Below are positions 47,944 to 56,764 of a stretch of 64,000 nt of DNA, piece after piece. A model generated the notes under the pieces. That model was given only the letters and a program-made list of their open reading frames with translations, did not search any database and had not been told where the DNA came from. Where the stretch lies: assembly GCF_014168815.1 (NCBI RefSeq), contig NZ_AP021972.1:4216001-4280000 (forward strand), given 5' to 3'. A program made the translations under genes and the position numbers. Origin of the DNA: Klebsiella sp. WP3-W18-ESBL-02. GTDB taxonomy: Bacteria > Pseudomonadota > Gammaproteobacteria > Enterobacterales > Enterobacteriaceae. Each line of letters opens with the position of its first letter. The first letter of the stretch is position 1.

Positions 47944-49344
47944 ATGGCGAAGACCTTATACGAGAAGTTGTTTGATGCTCACGTGGTTTACGAAGCGCCG
48001 AACGAGACGCCGCTGCTGTACATCGACCGTCACCTGGTGCACGAGGTGACCTCGCCGCAGGCGTTTGACGGCCTGCGCGCGCACAACCGCCCGGTGCGTC
48101 AGCCGGGCAAAACCTTCGCCACCATGGATCACAACGTCTCTACGCAGACCAAAGACATCAACGCCTCCGGCGAGATGGCGCGTATCCAGATGCAGGAGCT
48201 GATTAAGAACTGCAACGAATTCGGCGTCGAGCTGTATGACCTGAACCACCCGTATCAGGGCATCGTGCACGTCATGGGGCCGGAGCAAGGCGTGACCCTG
48301 CCTGGCATGACCATCGTCTGCGGAGACTCCCACACCGCCACCCACGGCGCATTTGGCGCGCTGGCGTTCGGTATTGGTACCTCCGAAGTCGAACACGTGT
48401 TGGCAACCCAGACCCTGAAGCAGGGCCGCGCCAAAACGATGAAGATTGAAGTAAACGGCAAAGCGGCACCGGGCATCACCGCTAAAGACATCGTGCTGGC
48501 AATTATCGGTAAAACCGGCAGCGCGGGCGGTACCGGTCACGTGGTCGAATTCTGCGGCCAGGCGATTCGCGATCTGAGCATGGAAGGTCGTATGACCCTG
48601 TGCAACATGGCAATTGAGCTGGGTGCAAAAGCGGGCCTGGTCGCACCGGACGACACTACGTTTAACTATGTTGAAGGTCGCCTGCATGCGCCGAAAGGCA
48701 AAGATTTCGACGATGCGGTCGCCTACTGGAAAACCCTGAAAACCGATGATGGTGCCACGTTCGACAGCGTTGTGACCCTGCAAGCCGAAGACATCGCACC
48801 GCAGGTCACCTGGGGCACCAACCCGGGTCAGGTCATTTCCGTCAATGACAACATTCCGGATCCGGCCTCTTTCAACGATCCGGTTGAGCGCGCCAGCGCC
48901 GAGAAAGCGTTAGCCTATATGGGCCTGAAACCGGGGATCCCGCTGACCGACGTCGCGATCGATAAAGTGTTTATCGGATCGTGCACCAACTCGCGTATCG
49001 AAGATTTACGCGCGGCAGCGGAAATCGCCAAAGGCCGTAAAGTTGCCCCTGGCGTACAGGCGCTGGTCGTGCCTGGCTCCGGCCCGGTGAAAGCGCAGGC
49101 GGAAGCGGAAGGTCTGGATAAGATCTTTATCGAAGCCGGTTTTGAATGGCGTCTGCCGGGCTGCTCCATGTGCCTGGCGATGAACAACGACCGTCTGAAC
49201 CCGGGCGAGCGCTGTGCCTCTACCAGCAACCGTAACTTTGAAGGCCGTCAGGGCCGCGGCGGTCGTACTCATCTGGTCAGCCCGGCTATGGCCGCAGCGG
49301 CCGCGGTTACCGGTCATTTCGCCGACATTCGTAGCTTGAAATAA
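47944..49344 (+). CDS. leuC: 3-isopropylmalate dehydratase large subunit
   Basis: LeuC is the aconitase-like 4Fe-4S subunit that, with LeuD, isomerises 2-isopropylmalate to 3-isopropylmalate. The 466 residues equal E. coli. The cluster cysteines are in FIGSCTNSR and GCSMCLAMN. leuD begins 12 bp downstream. Confidence 0.98.
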   Translation: MAKTLYEKLFDAHVVYEAPNETPLLYIDRHLVHEVTSPQAFDGLRAHNRPVRQPGKTFATMDHNVSTQTKDINASGEMARIQMQELIKNCNEFGVELYDLNHPYQGIVHVMGPEQGVTLPGMTIVCGDSHTATHGAFGALAFGIGTSEVEHVLATQTLKQGRAKTMKIEVNGKAAPGITAKDIVLAIIGKTGSAGGTGHVVEFCGQAIRDLSMEGRMTLCNMAIELGAKAGLVAPDDTTFNYVEGRLHAPKGKDFDDAVAYWKTLKTDDGATFDSVVTLQAEDIAPQVTWGTNPGQVISVNDNIPDPASFNDPVERASAEKALAYMGLKPGIPLTDVAIDKVFIGSCTNSRIEDLRAAAEIAKGRKVAPGVQALVVPGSGPVKAQAEAEGLDKIFIEAGFEWRLPGCSMCLAMNNDRLNPGERCASTSNRNFEGRQGRGGRTHLVSPAMAAAAAVTGHFADIRSLK

Positions 49345-49356
49345 GGAAACACCATC

Positions 49357-49962
49357 ATGGCTGAAAAATTTACCCAACATACGGGACTGGTGGTGCCGCT
49401 GGATGCCGCGAACGTCGATACCGATGCCATCATTCCAAAGCAGTTTTTGCAGAAAGTAACCCGCACCGGTTTTGGCGCGCACCTGTTCAACGACTGGCGC
49501 TTCCTCGACGACAAAGGCGAGCAGCCGAACCCAGAGTTCGTGCTGAACTTCCCTGAGTTCAAAGGTGCTTCCATTCTGCTGGCGCGCGAAAACTTCGGCT
49601 GCGGTTCCTCACGCGAACACGCACCGTGGGCGCTGACCGACTACGGTTTTAAAGTGGTGATTGCCCCAAGCTTCGCCGATATTTTCTACGGCAACAGCTT
49701 CAACAACCAGCTGCTGCCGGTCACGCTGAGCGACGCGCAGGTCGACGAACTGTTTGCGCTGGTGCAGGCCAACCCGGGCATTAAATTTGAAGTGGATCTG
49801 GAAGCGCAGGTGGTGAAAGCGGGCGATAAGTCCTACAGCTTTAAAATCGACGACTTCCGCCGCCACTGCATGCTGAACGGTCTGGACAGCATCGGCCTGA
49901 CCTTACAGCATGAAGACGCCATTTCGGCCTACGAGAATAAGCAGCCTGCATTTATGCAGTAA
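49357..49962 (+). CDS. leuD: 3-isopropylmalate dehydratase small subunit
   Basis: LeuD is the swivel-domain partner of LeuC. The 201 residues equal E. coli. The substrate-binding loop [11 protein letters not shown] is intact. It is the last gene of leuLABCD and is followed by a hairpin terminator. Confidence 0.97.
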   Translation: MAEKFTQHTGLVVPLDAANVDTDAIIPKQFLQKVTRTGFGAHLFNDWRFLDDKGEQPNPEFVLNFPEFKGASILLARENFGCGSSREHAPWALTDYGFKVVIAPSFADIFYGNSFNNQLLPVTLSDAQVDELFALVQANPGIKFEVDLEAQVVKAGDKSYSFKIDDFRRHCMLNGLDSIGLTLQHEDAISAYENKQPAFMQ

Positions 49963-49970
49963 TCGCCTTT

Positions 49971-50002
49971 GGCTGGTCATCGGACGGTGACCGGCCATTC
50001 TT
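49971..50002 (+). terminator. leu operon terminator
   Basis: The stem GGCTGGTCA / TGACCGGCC (9 bp with one G-T pair, 8-base loop) begins 8 bases after the leuD stop and is followed by ATTCTTT. Confidence 0.7.
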
Positions 50003-50008
50003 TCCTGT

Positions 50009-51001
50009 TTACAGCGTGTCGCCGTAGTAAATCTGGTAGCCAAGATTGACGCTGCCCGGCGCATCCTTCCCGCCAAGACGTTTAATCAAAATATCCGCTG
50101 CCGTTTTACCAATCTCAAAACGCGGGGTAATCACGCTGGCCATTTTTTGCAACCGCGCGCGGCCAATCTCCAGCCCGTGGAAACCGGCAATCGCCATTTT
50201 TCCCGGCACGTCGTACTGCTGCGCCTGACACTCCAGCAGTACGCCAACCGCAAGATCATCGTTGGTGCAAAAAATCGCATCCGTGTCCGGCTTTTCAGCC
50301 ATTGCCTGTTGGAACATCTTGCGCCCCAGCGCCACCGAGGAGATGGTTTTTGGCGCCAGGTGATACGCCTCCAGCCCCTGCGCAGCCAGCGCATTCTCGG
50401 TACCGCGGTAACGACTCAAATCGCGAGGGTCGTCCATTGACCCAAAGAACGCAATGTGACGTTTTCCACTGTCGATAAACGCCTGGGTCATCTCGAAGGC
50501 CGCTTTTTCGTTATCGAAACCGACCTGTATATCCAGATACTGCCCGCTGATATCCATCAGTTCCGCCACCGGAATACCGCTGGCGCGCACGTACTGAACC
50601 ATCCTGTCGGTATGCAATTTTCCGGTGAGGATCAGGCCGTCGATGTTGTAAGAAAGCAGGTTCAGCACCTCCCGTTCTTCGCGTTCTGCATCATATTCAT
50701 AGTTCGCGATCAGCGTCTGGTACTGGCATGCTGAGGTCACCGACTCTATGCCCGCGAGCACATCAGCAAAAATCTGGTTACGAAAAGAAGGGATCAGCAC
50801 GCCGATGGTTTTACTGCGCGCATTGAGCAATATTTCCGGCGCACGATTGGGGATGTAGTTGTTCTCTTCCATCACTTTCGAAATCAATTCGCGGCTACGC
50901 TGCGACACCTGATTCGGGTCGCGTAGATAACGGCTGACCGTCATCTTATTCAGCCCGGCAAGCGCAGCGATATCCTGTAATGTCATCCGATTGTTTTTCA
51001 T
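50009..51001 (-). CDS. IdnR/GntR-like LacI-family regulator
   Basis: This 330-residue protein is a LacI-family regulator most like E. coli IdnR, the L-idonate and 5-ketogluconate regulator, judged by the N-terminal helix-turn-helix (TLQDIAALAGLNKMTVSRYL), the IPNRAPE hinge and the C-terminal GYQIYYGDTL. I chose the ATG at 51001 (MKNNRMTLQD); the frame extends 23 codons more without homology. It is the last gene of a three-gene minus-strand set, 81 bp after the MFS gene. It probably binds the GTTACGCGTAAC operator upstream of the reductase gene. The effector is inferred, not shown. Confidence 0.85.
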   Translation of the reverse strand: MKNNRMTLQDIAALAGLNKMTVSRYLRDPNQVSQRSRELISKVMEENNYIPNRAPEILLNARSKTIGVLIPSFRNQIFADVLAGIESVTSACQYQTLIANYEYDAEREEREVLNLLSYNIDGLILTGKLHTDRMVQYVRASGIPVAELMDISGQYLDIQVGFDNEKAAFEMTQAFIDSGKRHIAFFGSMDDPRDLSRYRGTENALAAQGLEAYHLAPKTISSVALGRKMFQQAMAEKPDTDAIFCTNDDLAVGVLLECQAQQYDVPGKMAIAGFHGLEIGRARLQKMASVITPRFEIGKTAADILIKRLGGKDAPGSVNLGYQIYYGDTL

Positions 51002-51082
51002 GAGGTTCTCTACGACCAACAGCCCAATATGCTCGCAGAGAACCTTATCACAGCCGGTTAGCGACTGCACTCCTCACTCAAC

Positions 51083-52366
51083 TTAATGCGCGACCATTTC
51101 ACCTGACGATGTGGTGACGACATTCTGCGCGCGAACGCAGTACATCAGCACGACCGATGCCAGCAGGGCAATCGCCATAAACGTGTAGGAAACGCCAGGC
51201 CCACCGGTTACGCCGTTGAGGTAGCCCACCAGCCACGCGCCGAGGAAGGCACCCAACGCGCCGAAGCTATTAATCATTCCCATCGACACGCCGGACACAT
51301 TGCGCGGCAGCAGCTCGGGGATCAGCGCAAAGAACGGCCCGTAAGGCGCGTACATACAGGCAGCGGCAACGACCAGCAGCGCGTAAGAGAGCCAGAAGGA
51401 CTGGTTGCCCAGCATCCACGAGGCAAAGAACGCAATAGCAGCAATCAGCAGCAGCGGCCAGATAAACAGCTTACGATTCTGAAACTTATCGGATAGCCAG
51501 GAAACGGTTAGCATCAGACAGATAGCCGCCAGGTACGGTACCGCCGCCAGCCAACCCACCGCCACAATGTCCATCCGCGCGGCATTTTTCAGGATTGACG
51601 GCATCCACATCATGAAGCCATATACGCCAATGCTCCACAGCGCATGCACCGCACAGAGCATAATGACGCTACGTGAGCGCATGGCTTCACCGTAGTTACG
51701 CATCGGCTTGATATCGCGCTGTTCGCGGTCCATCGCCTGCTGTAACGCCCGTTTTTCCTCCTCGCTTAACCAACCCGCATCAGCCGGTTTATCGCGCACC
51801 AGAATCACCCAGCAGAATGCCCAAATGACCGCAGGAATACCTTCAATGATAAACATTTCGCGCCAGCCCCAGGCTTCAATCAGATAGCCGGAGACAATCG
51901 ACATCCACAGGACCGTGACCGGGTTACCGAGAATCAAAAAGGTGTTGGCGCGTGAACGCTCCGTTTTAGTAAACCAGTTGCTGATATAAATCAGCATCGC
52001 GGGCATCACCGCCGCTTCGACTATCCCGAGAATAAAGCGGATCGCCATCAGCGTCGGAATATTGCTCACAAAACCGGTTGCCGCGGCGCAAAATCCCCAA
52101 AGGATCAGGCTGCAAAAAATCATTTTACGGACGCTATGTTTAACGGCATACATGGCGCCAGGCACCTGGAAAAAGAAATATCCCAGGAAAAAGAGCGCGC
52201 CAATCAGCGAGGCCGTGCCTTGGGTGATCCCTAAATCGTGTTCGATACCGGCGGCAGCGGCAAAGCCGTAATTCGCGCGATCGAGGTAGGCTAAGCTGTA
52301 GGTAATAAAAATAATCGGCATTAAATACCACCAGCGGCGCGCCGGCAGTTTTGCGAGCATATTCAT
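51083..52366 (-). CDS. MFS transporter, anion:cation symporter family (predicted sugar acid importer)
   Basis: This 427-residue protein has 12 membrane segments and the look of the ACS family (ExuT, GudP, tartrate and phthalate carriers), with the N-terminal AYLDRANYGFAAA. I chose the ATG at 52366, which has a GAGGAG ribosome site 7 bases upstream; the frame opens 7 codons earlier. It sits between an IdnO-like reductase and an IdnR-like regulator, so the likely substrate is a ketogluconate or related sugar acid. In E. coli the idn operon uses IdnT, a carrier of a different (GntP) family. Confidence 0.82.
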   Translation of the reverse strand: MNMLAKLPARRWWYLMPIIFITYSLAYLDRANYGFAAAAGIEHDLGITQGTASLIGALFFLGYFFFQVPGAMYAVKHSVRKMIFCSLILWGFCAAATGFVSNIPTLMAIRFILGIVEAAVMPAMLIYISNWFTKTERSRANTFLILGNPVTVLWMSIVSGYLIEAWGWREMFIIEGIPAVIWAFCWVILVRDKPADAGWLSEEEKRALQQAMDREQRDIKPMRNYGEAMRSRSVIMLCAVHALWSIGVYGFMMWMPSILKNAARMDIVAVGWLAAVPYLAAICLMLTVSWLSDKFQNRKLFIWPLLLIAAIAFFASWMLGNQSFWLSYALLVVAAACMYAPYGPFFALIPELLPRNVSGVSMGMINSFGALGAFLGAWLVGYLNGVTGGPGVSYTFMAIALLASVVLMYCVRAQNVVTTSSGEMVAH

Positions 52367-52424
52367 ACTCACTCCTCGGATTATCATTAAAGGATGAGGT
52401 CGCTTCCCGCGGCCTCGTTAGCGA

Positions 52425-53189
52425 TCAAACCGCGGCCAGCATGCCGCCATCGACAAACAGAAGGTGTCCATTCACAAAGTCAGAGGCCGGGGCAGCCAGA
52501 TAAACGGCTGCACCAATCAGCTCTTCCGGCTTGCCCCAGCGGGCGGCGGGCGTGCGCTGGAATAACCAGGCAGAGAAAGCATCATCGTTAACCAATGCGG
52601 TGGTCATTTCAGTCGCAAAATAGCCGGGGGCGATGCCGTTGACCTGAATATTGTATTCCGCCAGCTCTACGCACATTCCGCGGGTTAACATTTTGACCGC
52701 GCCTTTTGAGGCGGCATACGGCGTGATCGTTTTGCGCCCAAGTTCGCTTTGCATCGAGCAGATGTTAATAATCTTGCCGCGGCGGCGTTGCACCATATAG
52801 CGAGAAACCTGCTGTGAAACCAGAAAGACCGATTTCTGGTTCACATCGATAATTTTGTCCCATTCCGCTTCCGGAAACTCGGTAAAGGGATAGCGGCGCT
52901 GAATACCCGCGTTGTTAATTAAGATATCAATGGCCCCCACCTCCTTTTCGATTTGCGCAATGGCGCGCTCCACCGCCTCTCCCTGCGTGACGTCAAAACC
53001 GTAGCCAACGGCGCGATACCCCTGCGCCACCAGCTTGTCGGCCGCCGCCTGCGCGCGTTCGCGGGTGATGTCGTTAATCACAATTTCAGCCCCGTGCGCC
53101 GCCAGGCCACTGGCCAGCAGGTTACCGATCCCCTGCGCGGAGCCGGTAATCAGCGCACGTTTGCCGCTAAGATCGAATAGATTTTTCAT
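52425..53189 (-). CDS. IdnO-like short-chain dehydrogenase (predicted 5-keto-D-gluconate 5-reductase)
   Basis: This 254-residue SDR is very close to E. coli IdnO, which reduces 5-ketogluconate to gluconate with NADPH. The nucleotide motif TGSAQGIG is at 15-22, NNAG at 92-95, and the catalytic Ser145, Tyr158 and Lys162 are present. The stretch GIQRRYPFTEFPE and the end GHLLFVDGGML are shared with IdnO. It is the first gene of the cassette and has an AAAGGAG ribosome site. There is no idnD or idnK beside it, so gluconate made here must be phosphorylated by a kinase encoded elsewhere. Confidence 0.86.
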   Translation of the reverse strand: MKNLFDLSGKRALITGSAQGIGNLLASGLAAHGAEIVINDITRERAQAAADKLVAQGYRAVGYGFDVTQGEAVERAIAQIEKEVGAIDILINNAGIQRRYPFTEFPEAEWDKIIDVNQKSVFLVSQQVSRYMVQRRRGKIINICSMQSELGRKTITPYAASKGAVKMLTRGMCVELAEYNIQVNGIAPGYFATEMTTALVNDDAFSAWLFQRTPAARWGKPEELIGAAVYLAAPASDFVNGHLLFVDGGMLAAV

Positions 53190-53210
53190 GAAAAAACTCC
53201 TTTTTTAATA

Positions 53211-53242
53211 ACTGTTACGCGTAACTGTATACGCGTAACAGT
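53211..53242 (-). promoter_or_regulatory. Predicted double operator for the IdnR-like regulator
   Basis: A perfect 13-bp inverted repeat has arms ACTGTTACGCGTA (53211-53223) and TACGCGTAACAGT (53230-53242) around a 6-base centre. Inside it lies the palindrome GTTACGCGTAAC (53214-53225), which resembles LacI/GntR-type operators with a central CG. It lies 22 bp upstream of the reductase start codon, where a repressor could block transcription. Confidence 0.75.
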
Positions 53243-53280
53243 AGAAAATAGAAGATCCAGGAAGGAGAAAATGATCGTTA

Positions 53281-53296
53281 TGTGATCAGGTTTGCA
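53281..53296 (-). promoter_or_regulatory. Predicted CRP site of the ketogluconate cassette
   Basis: On the minus strand TGCAA-ACCTGA-TCACA matches the CRP consensus at 8 of 10 positions. It lies about 62 bp upstream of the double operator centre, a fitting place for activation. The E. coli idn operon is also CRP-dependent. Confidence 0.5.
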
Positions 53297-53365
53297 TTTG
53301 CGTGCAAGATGAAAAAAAGAAGGGTTGGGTTGATACGCATTGCGTCACCAGACCGTCAAAGCATT

Positions 53366-53400
53366 GTGCCGGATGGCGGCGTAAGCGCCTTACCCGGCCA
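53366..53400. repeat. Single REP element
   Basis: A REP unit (core GCCGGATGGCGGCGTAAGCG) lies between the end of setA and the cassette promoter. A GC-rich stem CGGGG / CCCCG (53416-53428) between it and setA could help end setA transcripts. Confidence 0.8.
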
Positions 53401-53435
53401 ACAAAACGCAAGCGCCGGGGCCGCCCCGACACACG

Positions 53436-54614
53436 TTAAACGTCTTTCACCCGCGCGGTCATCGCCAGCGTCACCAGCGAGATCCCCGCGATCGCCCAAT
53501 ACACCGAAAAGTGACCAAAGTTTTGCGCCAGCGCGCCCTGTACAATCCCGGCAAGAATAACCCCGGTAGAGATACTGTTGGTAAACAGCGTGGTGGCCGC
53601 ACCAGCGCGCCCCGGCATCAGATTCTGGAACCACAGCATGCCAATCCCGGCGACAATGCCGATAAAGACGGCGTTAAACAGCTGTAATATCAGCAGCGCG
53701 GTATGGCTGTGGAAGAAGATAAGCCCGACGTAGAACAGCACACCGGCGGCTACCGCAGTGACCATCATCCGGCGCTTACCGAAGTGTTTCACGTAGTAGC
53801 CCGCAATGATCATCGCCGGAATCTCCAGACCCGCGGCCGTCCCCATCAGGATGCCCGCCAGGCTATCCGGCAAGCCAAGATCGCTGCTGATCCACAACGG
53901 CATGTCGATGATATACATGGTATTGCACGTCCACATCAGCGTGGAGGCAATAAACAGAATACGTACGTTGCTGTCCTTCCAGCCGCCTGTGGGCTTCTCC
54001 AGCACGTCGGCGGGCTGCTCAACCCGCGCCACCGAAGGCAGCGTGAGCGCAATCAGCATCAGGCTAATGGCAAAAATCACCGCCGCAATAGAAAACATGG
54101 CCGTAAAGCCGTAGTTCAGCGCCAGCATAAAGGCCAGCGGCGGGCCAATCACCCACGCCAGCGATAGCTGCGCGCGCATGACCGAGCTGAACATCACCAC
54201 TTCGCGCGCCGAGCTGTCCGCATATTCGCGCGCCAGCGCAAACAGCTGCGGCATCGCGGCGTTCGCCATTGAGGCCAGCATCACGCCGCAGGTAATCAAC
54301 GTCAAATAATGGCGATTGAAAGCGAACAACAGCGCGTTGCCGACGGCCATCAGGCAGCAAAACATGATCAGCTTGCGCCGATCGCCTCGGCTGTCGGATC
54401 GTCTTGCCAGCGCCAGGCTAACAACGATCCCGGCGATGGCGTTAACGGTGTAAAACAGCCCAACCCAAAACGGCGGCACCCCCACTTCACGACTGAGAAA
54501 CAGGCTCAGCGTCGGCGCCTGTAGCGCCCCCGCAACGCCCATCATAAATGCCACCAGCATAAAAGCGGCGTACACACCGTTGAGACGTCGTCCCATCGTC
54601 ATTAACCAGAGCAT
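53436..54614 (-). CDS. setA: Sugar efflux transporter SetA
   Basis: SetA is an MFS exporter of glucose and lactose analogues and takes part in the glucose-phosphate stress response. I chose the ATG at 54614 (MLWLMTMGRRLNGVY) with AAAGGA upstream, giving 392 residues as in E. coli; the frame extends 25 codons further through the SgrS terminator, which is not coding. Twelve membrane segments are visible. It lies 30 bp after the SgrS terminator, so readthrough from sgrS can express it. Confidence 0.95.
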   Translation of the reverse strand: MLWLMTMGRRLNGVYAAFMLVAFMMGVAGALQAPTLSLFLSREVGVPPFWVGLFYTVNAIAGIVVSLALARRSDSRGDRRKLIMFCCLMAVGNALLFAFNRHYLTLITCGVMLASMANAAMPQLFALAREYADSSAREVVMFSSVMRAQLSLAWVIGPPLAFMLALNYGFTAMFSIAAVIFAISLMLIALTLPSVARVEQPADVLEKPTGGWKDSNVRILFIASTLMWTCNTMYIIDMPLWISSDLGLPDSLAGILMGTAAGLEIPAMIIAGYYVKHFGKRRMMVTAVAAGVLFYVGLIFFHSHTALLILQLFNAVFIGIVAGIGMLWFQNLMPGRAGAATTLFTNSISTGVILAGIVQGALAQNFGHFSVYWAIAGISLVTLAMTARVKDV

Positions 54615-54644
54615 GAGAAATCCTTTAAGCACGCGAGAAAGAAT

Positions 54645-54877
54645 AAAAAAAAGCCAGCAGATGATACCTGCTGGCAAATACTCAGTCACACATGATTAGG
54701 CGAATTAATGTTCAGAGGTCGGTTTCGTAACTTCCCACTGCATCAGCGCGTTCAGAACGTCAAGCCGCTGCGCCGTCGCCTGGCGGGCCAGCCAGGAAAT
54801 ACTCTGCGTCGCGGCAAAATAGCGCTGGTAGAACTGATGGATGGTAGACCCCTTCATAGACACCTCCTCGCTTCATC
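54645..54877 (-). ncRNA. sgrS: SgrS small RNA
   Basis: SgrS is the Hfq-dependent sRNA that silences ptsG under glucose-phosphate stress. The 5' end GATGAAGC, the ptsG-pairing segment CATGTGTGACTGAGTATTTG (54675-54694) and the 3' hairpin GCCAGCAG / CTGCTGGC ending in eight T residues all match the E. coli RNA. The predicted length of about 233 nt compares with 227. The predicted start lies 68 bp from sgrR, as in E. coli. A -10 (AATAAT on the minus strand, 54885-54890) fits this start. Confidence 0.93.
54705..54857 (-). CDS. sgrT: Glucose uptake inhibitor SgrT (encoded in SgrS)
   Basis: SgrT is a small protein translated from the 5' part of SgrS that blocks glucose uptake through PtsG. The frame begins MKGSTIHQFYQRYFAATQSI and ends 50 residues later. 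It shares QFYQ-YF-AT and QRL--L--LMQW with the 43-residue E. coli protein. A strong GAGGAGG ribosome site lies 6 bases upstream. The N-terminus and C-terminal tail are longer than in E. coli. Confidence 0.88.
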   Translation of the reverse strand: MKGSTIHQFYQRYFAATQSISWLARQATAQRLDVLNALMQWEVTKPTSEH

Positions 54878-54944
54878 GAAATCCATTATTGGCCTAATAT
54901 AGGGATTAATAAATTGCTGAGTTTTTATCAGGAGTTCCCCTTTT

Positions 54945-56600
54945 ATGCCTTCAGGTCGATTACAACAGCAGTTCATCCGTTTATGGCAGTGCTGCGAAGG
55001 CAAATCGCAGGAGACAACGCTCAACGATCTCGCCGCGCTGCTGAACTGTTCGCGCCGCCATATGCGCACGCTCTTAAATACCATGGAAGCGCGCGGCTGG
55101 CTGACGTGGGAGGCGGAGGCCGGACGCGGCAAGCGTTCCAGACTCACGTTCCTTTATACCGGGCTGGCATTACAGCAACAGCGCGCGGAAGATCTTCTGG
55201 AACAGGATCGGATCGATCAGCTGGTGCAGTTGGTCGGAGACAAAGCGGCGGTCCGTCAGATGCTGGTGTCTCATCTGGGCCGTAGTTTCCGCCAGGGGCG
55301 GCACATTTTACGGGTTCTTTACTATCGCCCGATGCATAATCTGCTGCCCGGTACCGCGCTGCGCCGCTCGGAAACCCACATCGCCCGTCAGATTTTCAAT
55401 GCGTTAACCCGCGTAAATGAGGCAAATGGGGAACTGGAAGCCGATATTGCTCACCATTGGCAGGAAATTACCCCCCTGCACTGGCGTTTTTATGTGCGCC
55501 CCGGCATTCACTTCCATCACGGGCGTGAACTGGAGATGGAGGATGTGATCGCCTCTCTGGAGCGCAGCATGACGCTACCGCTGTTTTCCAACATCACGCG
55601 CATCCACTCCCCTACCGCCTGGGTGCTGGATGTACACCTGGCCGAAGCCGACCGCTGGCTGCCGTGGCTATTAAGCCAGGTGTCGGCGATGATCCTGCCG
55701 CGCGAATGGCAAACGCTGGCCAATTTCTCGCGGATGCCGGTCGGCACCGGGCCGTACGCGGTCGCACGTAACAATCTTAACCAGCTGAAGATCCTCGCCT
55801 TTGATGATTATTTTGGCTTCCGGGCGCTGATTGATGAAGTGAACGTCTGGGTGCTTCAGGAAATCAGCGAAGAGCCAAACGGCGGCCTGACGCTGGAAGG
55901 TTCCACCGAGAGCGAAAAAGCGGTCGAAAGCCGCCTTGAGGAAGGCTGCTATTATCTGCTGTTCGACGCCCGCAGCCCGCTCGGCAATAACCCGGCGGTG
56001 CGCCAGTGGCTCAGCCATGTCTTTCATCCCAATAATCTGCTTTATCGGGCAGGAGAGCAGCACCAGAGCCATTGGTTCCCGGCCTACGGCCTGTTACCGC
56101 GCTGGCACCATGCGCGCAGTCGCCCCTGCGAAAAACCCGCCGGGCTGGAATCGGTGACCCTCACCTATTACCGCGAACACGTTGAGCACCGCACCATCAG
56201 CCTGATTATGGAGGCGCTGCTGGCCGAACATCAGGTCAAACTCAACATTCAGGAGGTGGATTACGACGAATGGCACCGCGGCGAAGGGGTCAGCGACATC
56301 TGGCTCAACAGCGCTAACTTTACGCTGCCGCTCGATTTTTCACTGTTTGCCTATTTGTATGAAGTCCCGCTGATCCGCCACTGCATCCCGATTGACTGGG
56401 AACAGGACGCACGACGCTGGCGAGCGGGCAACCTGCCACAGGCCGACTGGTGCCAGCAGCTGTTGGCCAATCAGCGCATGGTACCGCTGATCCACCACTG
56501 GCTGATGCTCCAGGGCCAGCGCAGTATGCGCGGCGTACGCATGAATACCCTGGGCTGGTTTGACTTTAAATCCGCCTGGTTTGCGCCGCCGAATCCATAG
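54945..56600 (+). CDS. sgrR: Transcriptional regulator SgrR
   Basis: SgrR activates sgrS under glucose-phosphate stress and represses its own gene. The 551 residues equal E. coli. An N-terminal winged helix-turn-helix ([20 protein letters not shown], about residues 26-45) is joined to a solute-binding-protein-like domain that is thought to sense a sugar-phosphate related signal. It is divergent from sgrS and precedes the thi operon. Confidence 0.96.
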   Translation: MPSGRLQQQFIRLWQCCEGKSQETTLNDLAALLNCSRRHMRTLLNTMEARGWLTWEAEAGRGKRSRLTFLYTGLALQQQRAEDLLEQDRIDQLVQLVGDKAAVRQMLVSHLGRSFRQGRHILRVLYYRPMHNLLPGTALRRSETHIARQIFNALTRVNEANGELEADIAHHWQEITPLHWRFYVRPGIHFHHGRELEMEDVIASLERSMTLPLFSNITRIHSPTAWVLDVHLAEADRWLPWLLSQVSAMILPREWQTLANFSRMPVGTGPYAVARNNLNQLKILAFDDYFGFRALIDEVNVWVLQEISEEPNGGLTLEGSTESEKAVESRLEEGCYYLLFDARSPLGNNPAVRQWLSHVFHPNNLLYRAGEQHQSHWFPAYGLLPRWHHARSRPCEKPAGLESVTLTYYREHVEHRTISLIMEALLAEHQVKLNIQEVDYDEWHRGEGVSDIWLNSANFTLPLDFSLFAYLYEVPLIRHCIPIDWEQDARRWRAGNLPQADWCQQLLANQRMVPLIHHWLMLQGQRSMRGVRMNTLGWFDFKSAWFAPPNP

Positions 56601-56640
56601 GGCTTTTGATTTATTCACGTAATCATTACAATGTGCCGTT

Positions 56641-56722
56641 CTCAACGGGGTGCTGCGCCAGATGCGTGGCTGAGAGATACCCGTCGAACCTGATCCGGAT
56701 AATCCCGGCGAAGGGATTTGAG
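56641..56722 (+). ncRNA. TPP riboswitch (THI element)
   Basis: The closing stem CTCAA (56641) / TTGAG (56718-56722), the thi-box CTGAGA (56670-56675) and the conserved ACCTGATCCGGATAAT and CCGGCGAAGGGA segments are all present. It sits 42 bases before thiB and should switch off the thiBPQ transporter genes when thiamine diphosphate is plentiful. In E. coli the same leader gives the SroA RNA. Confidence 0.95.
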
Positions 56723-56764
56723 GCTAACTCAAAATCCTTTGCCACCCATTTACTGAGGTGCAAA

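Noticed and set aside
56606..56764. N-terminal extension of thiB by 53 codons
   Set aside because: It runs through the TPP riboswitch; the GTG at 56765 gives the signal peptide and the E. coli length.
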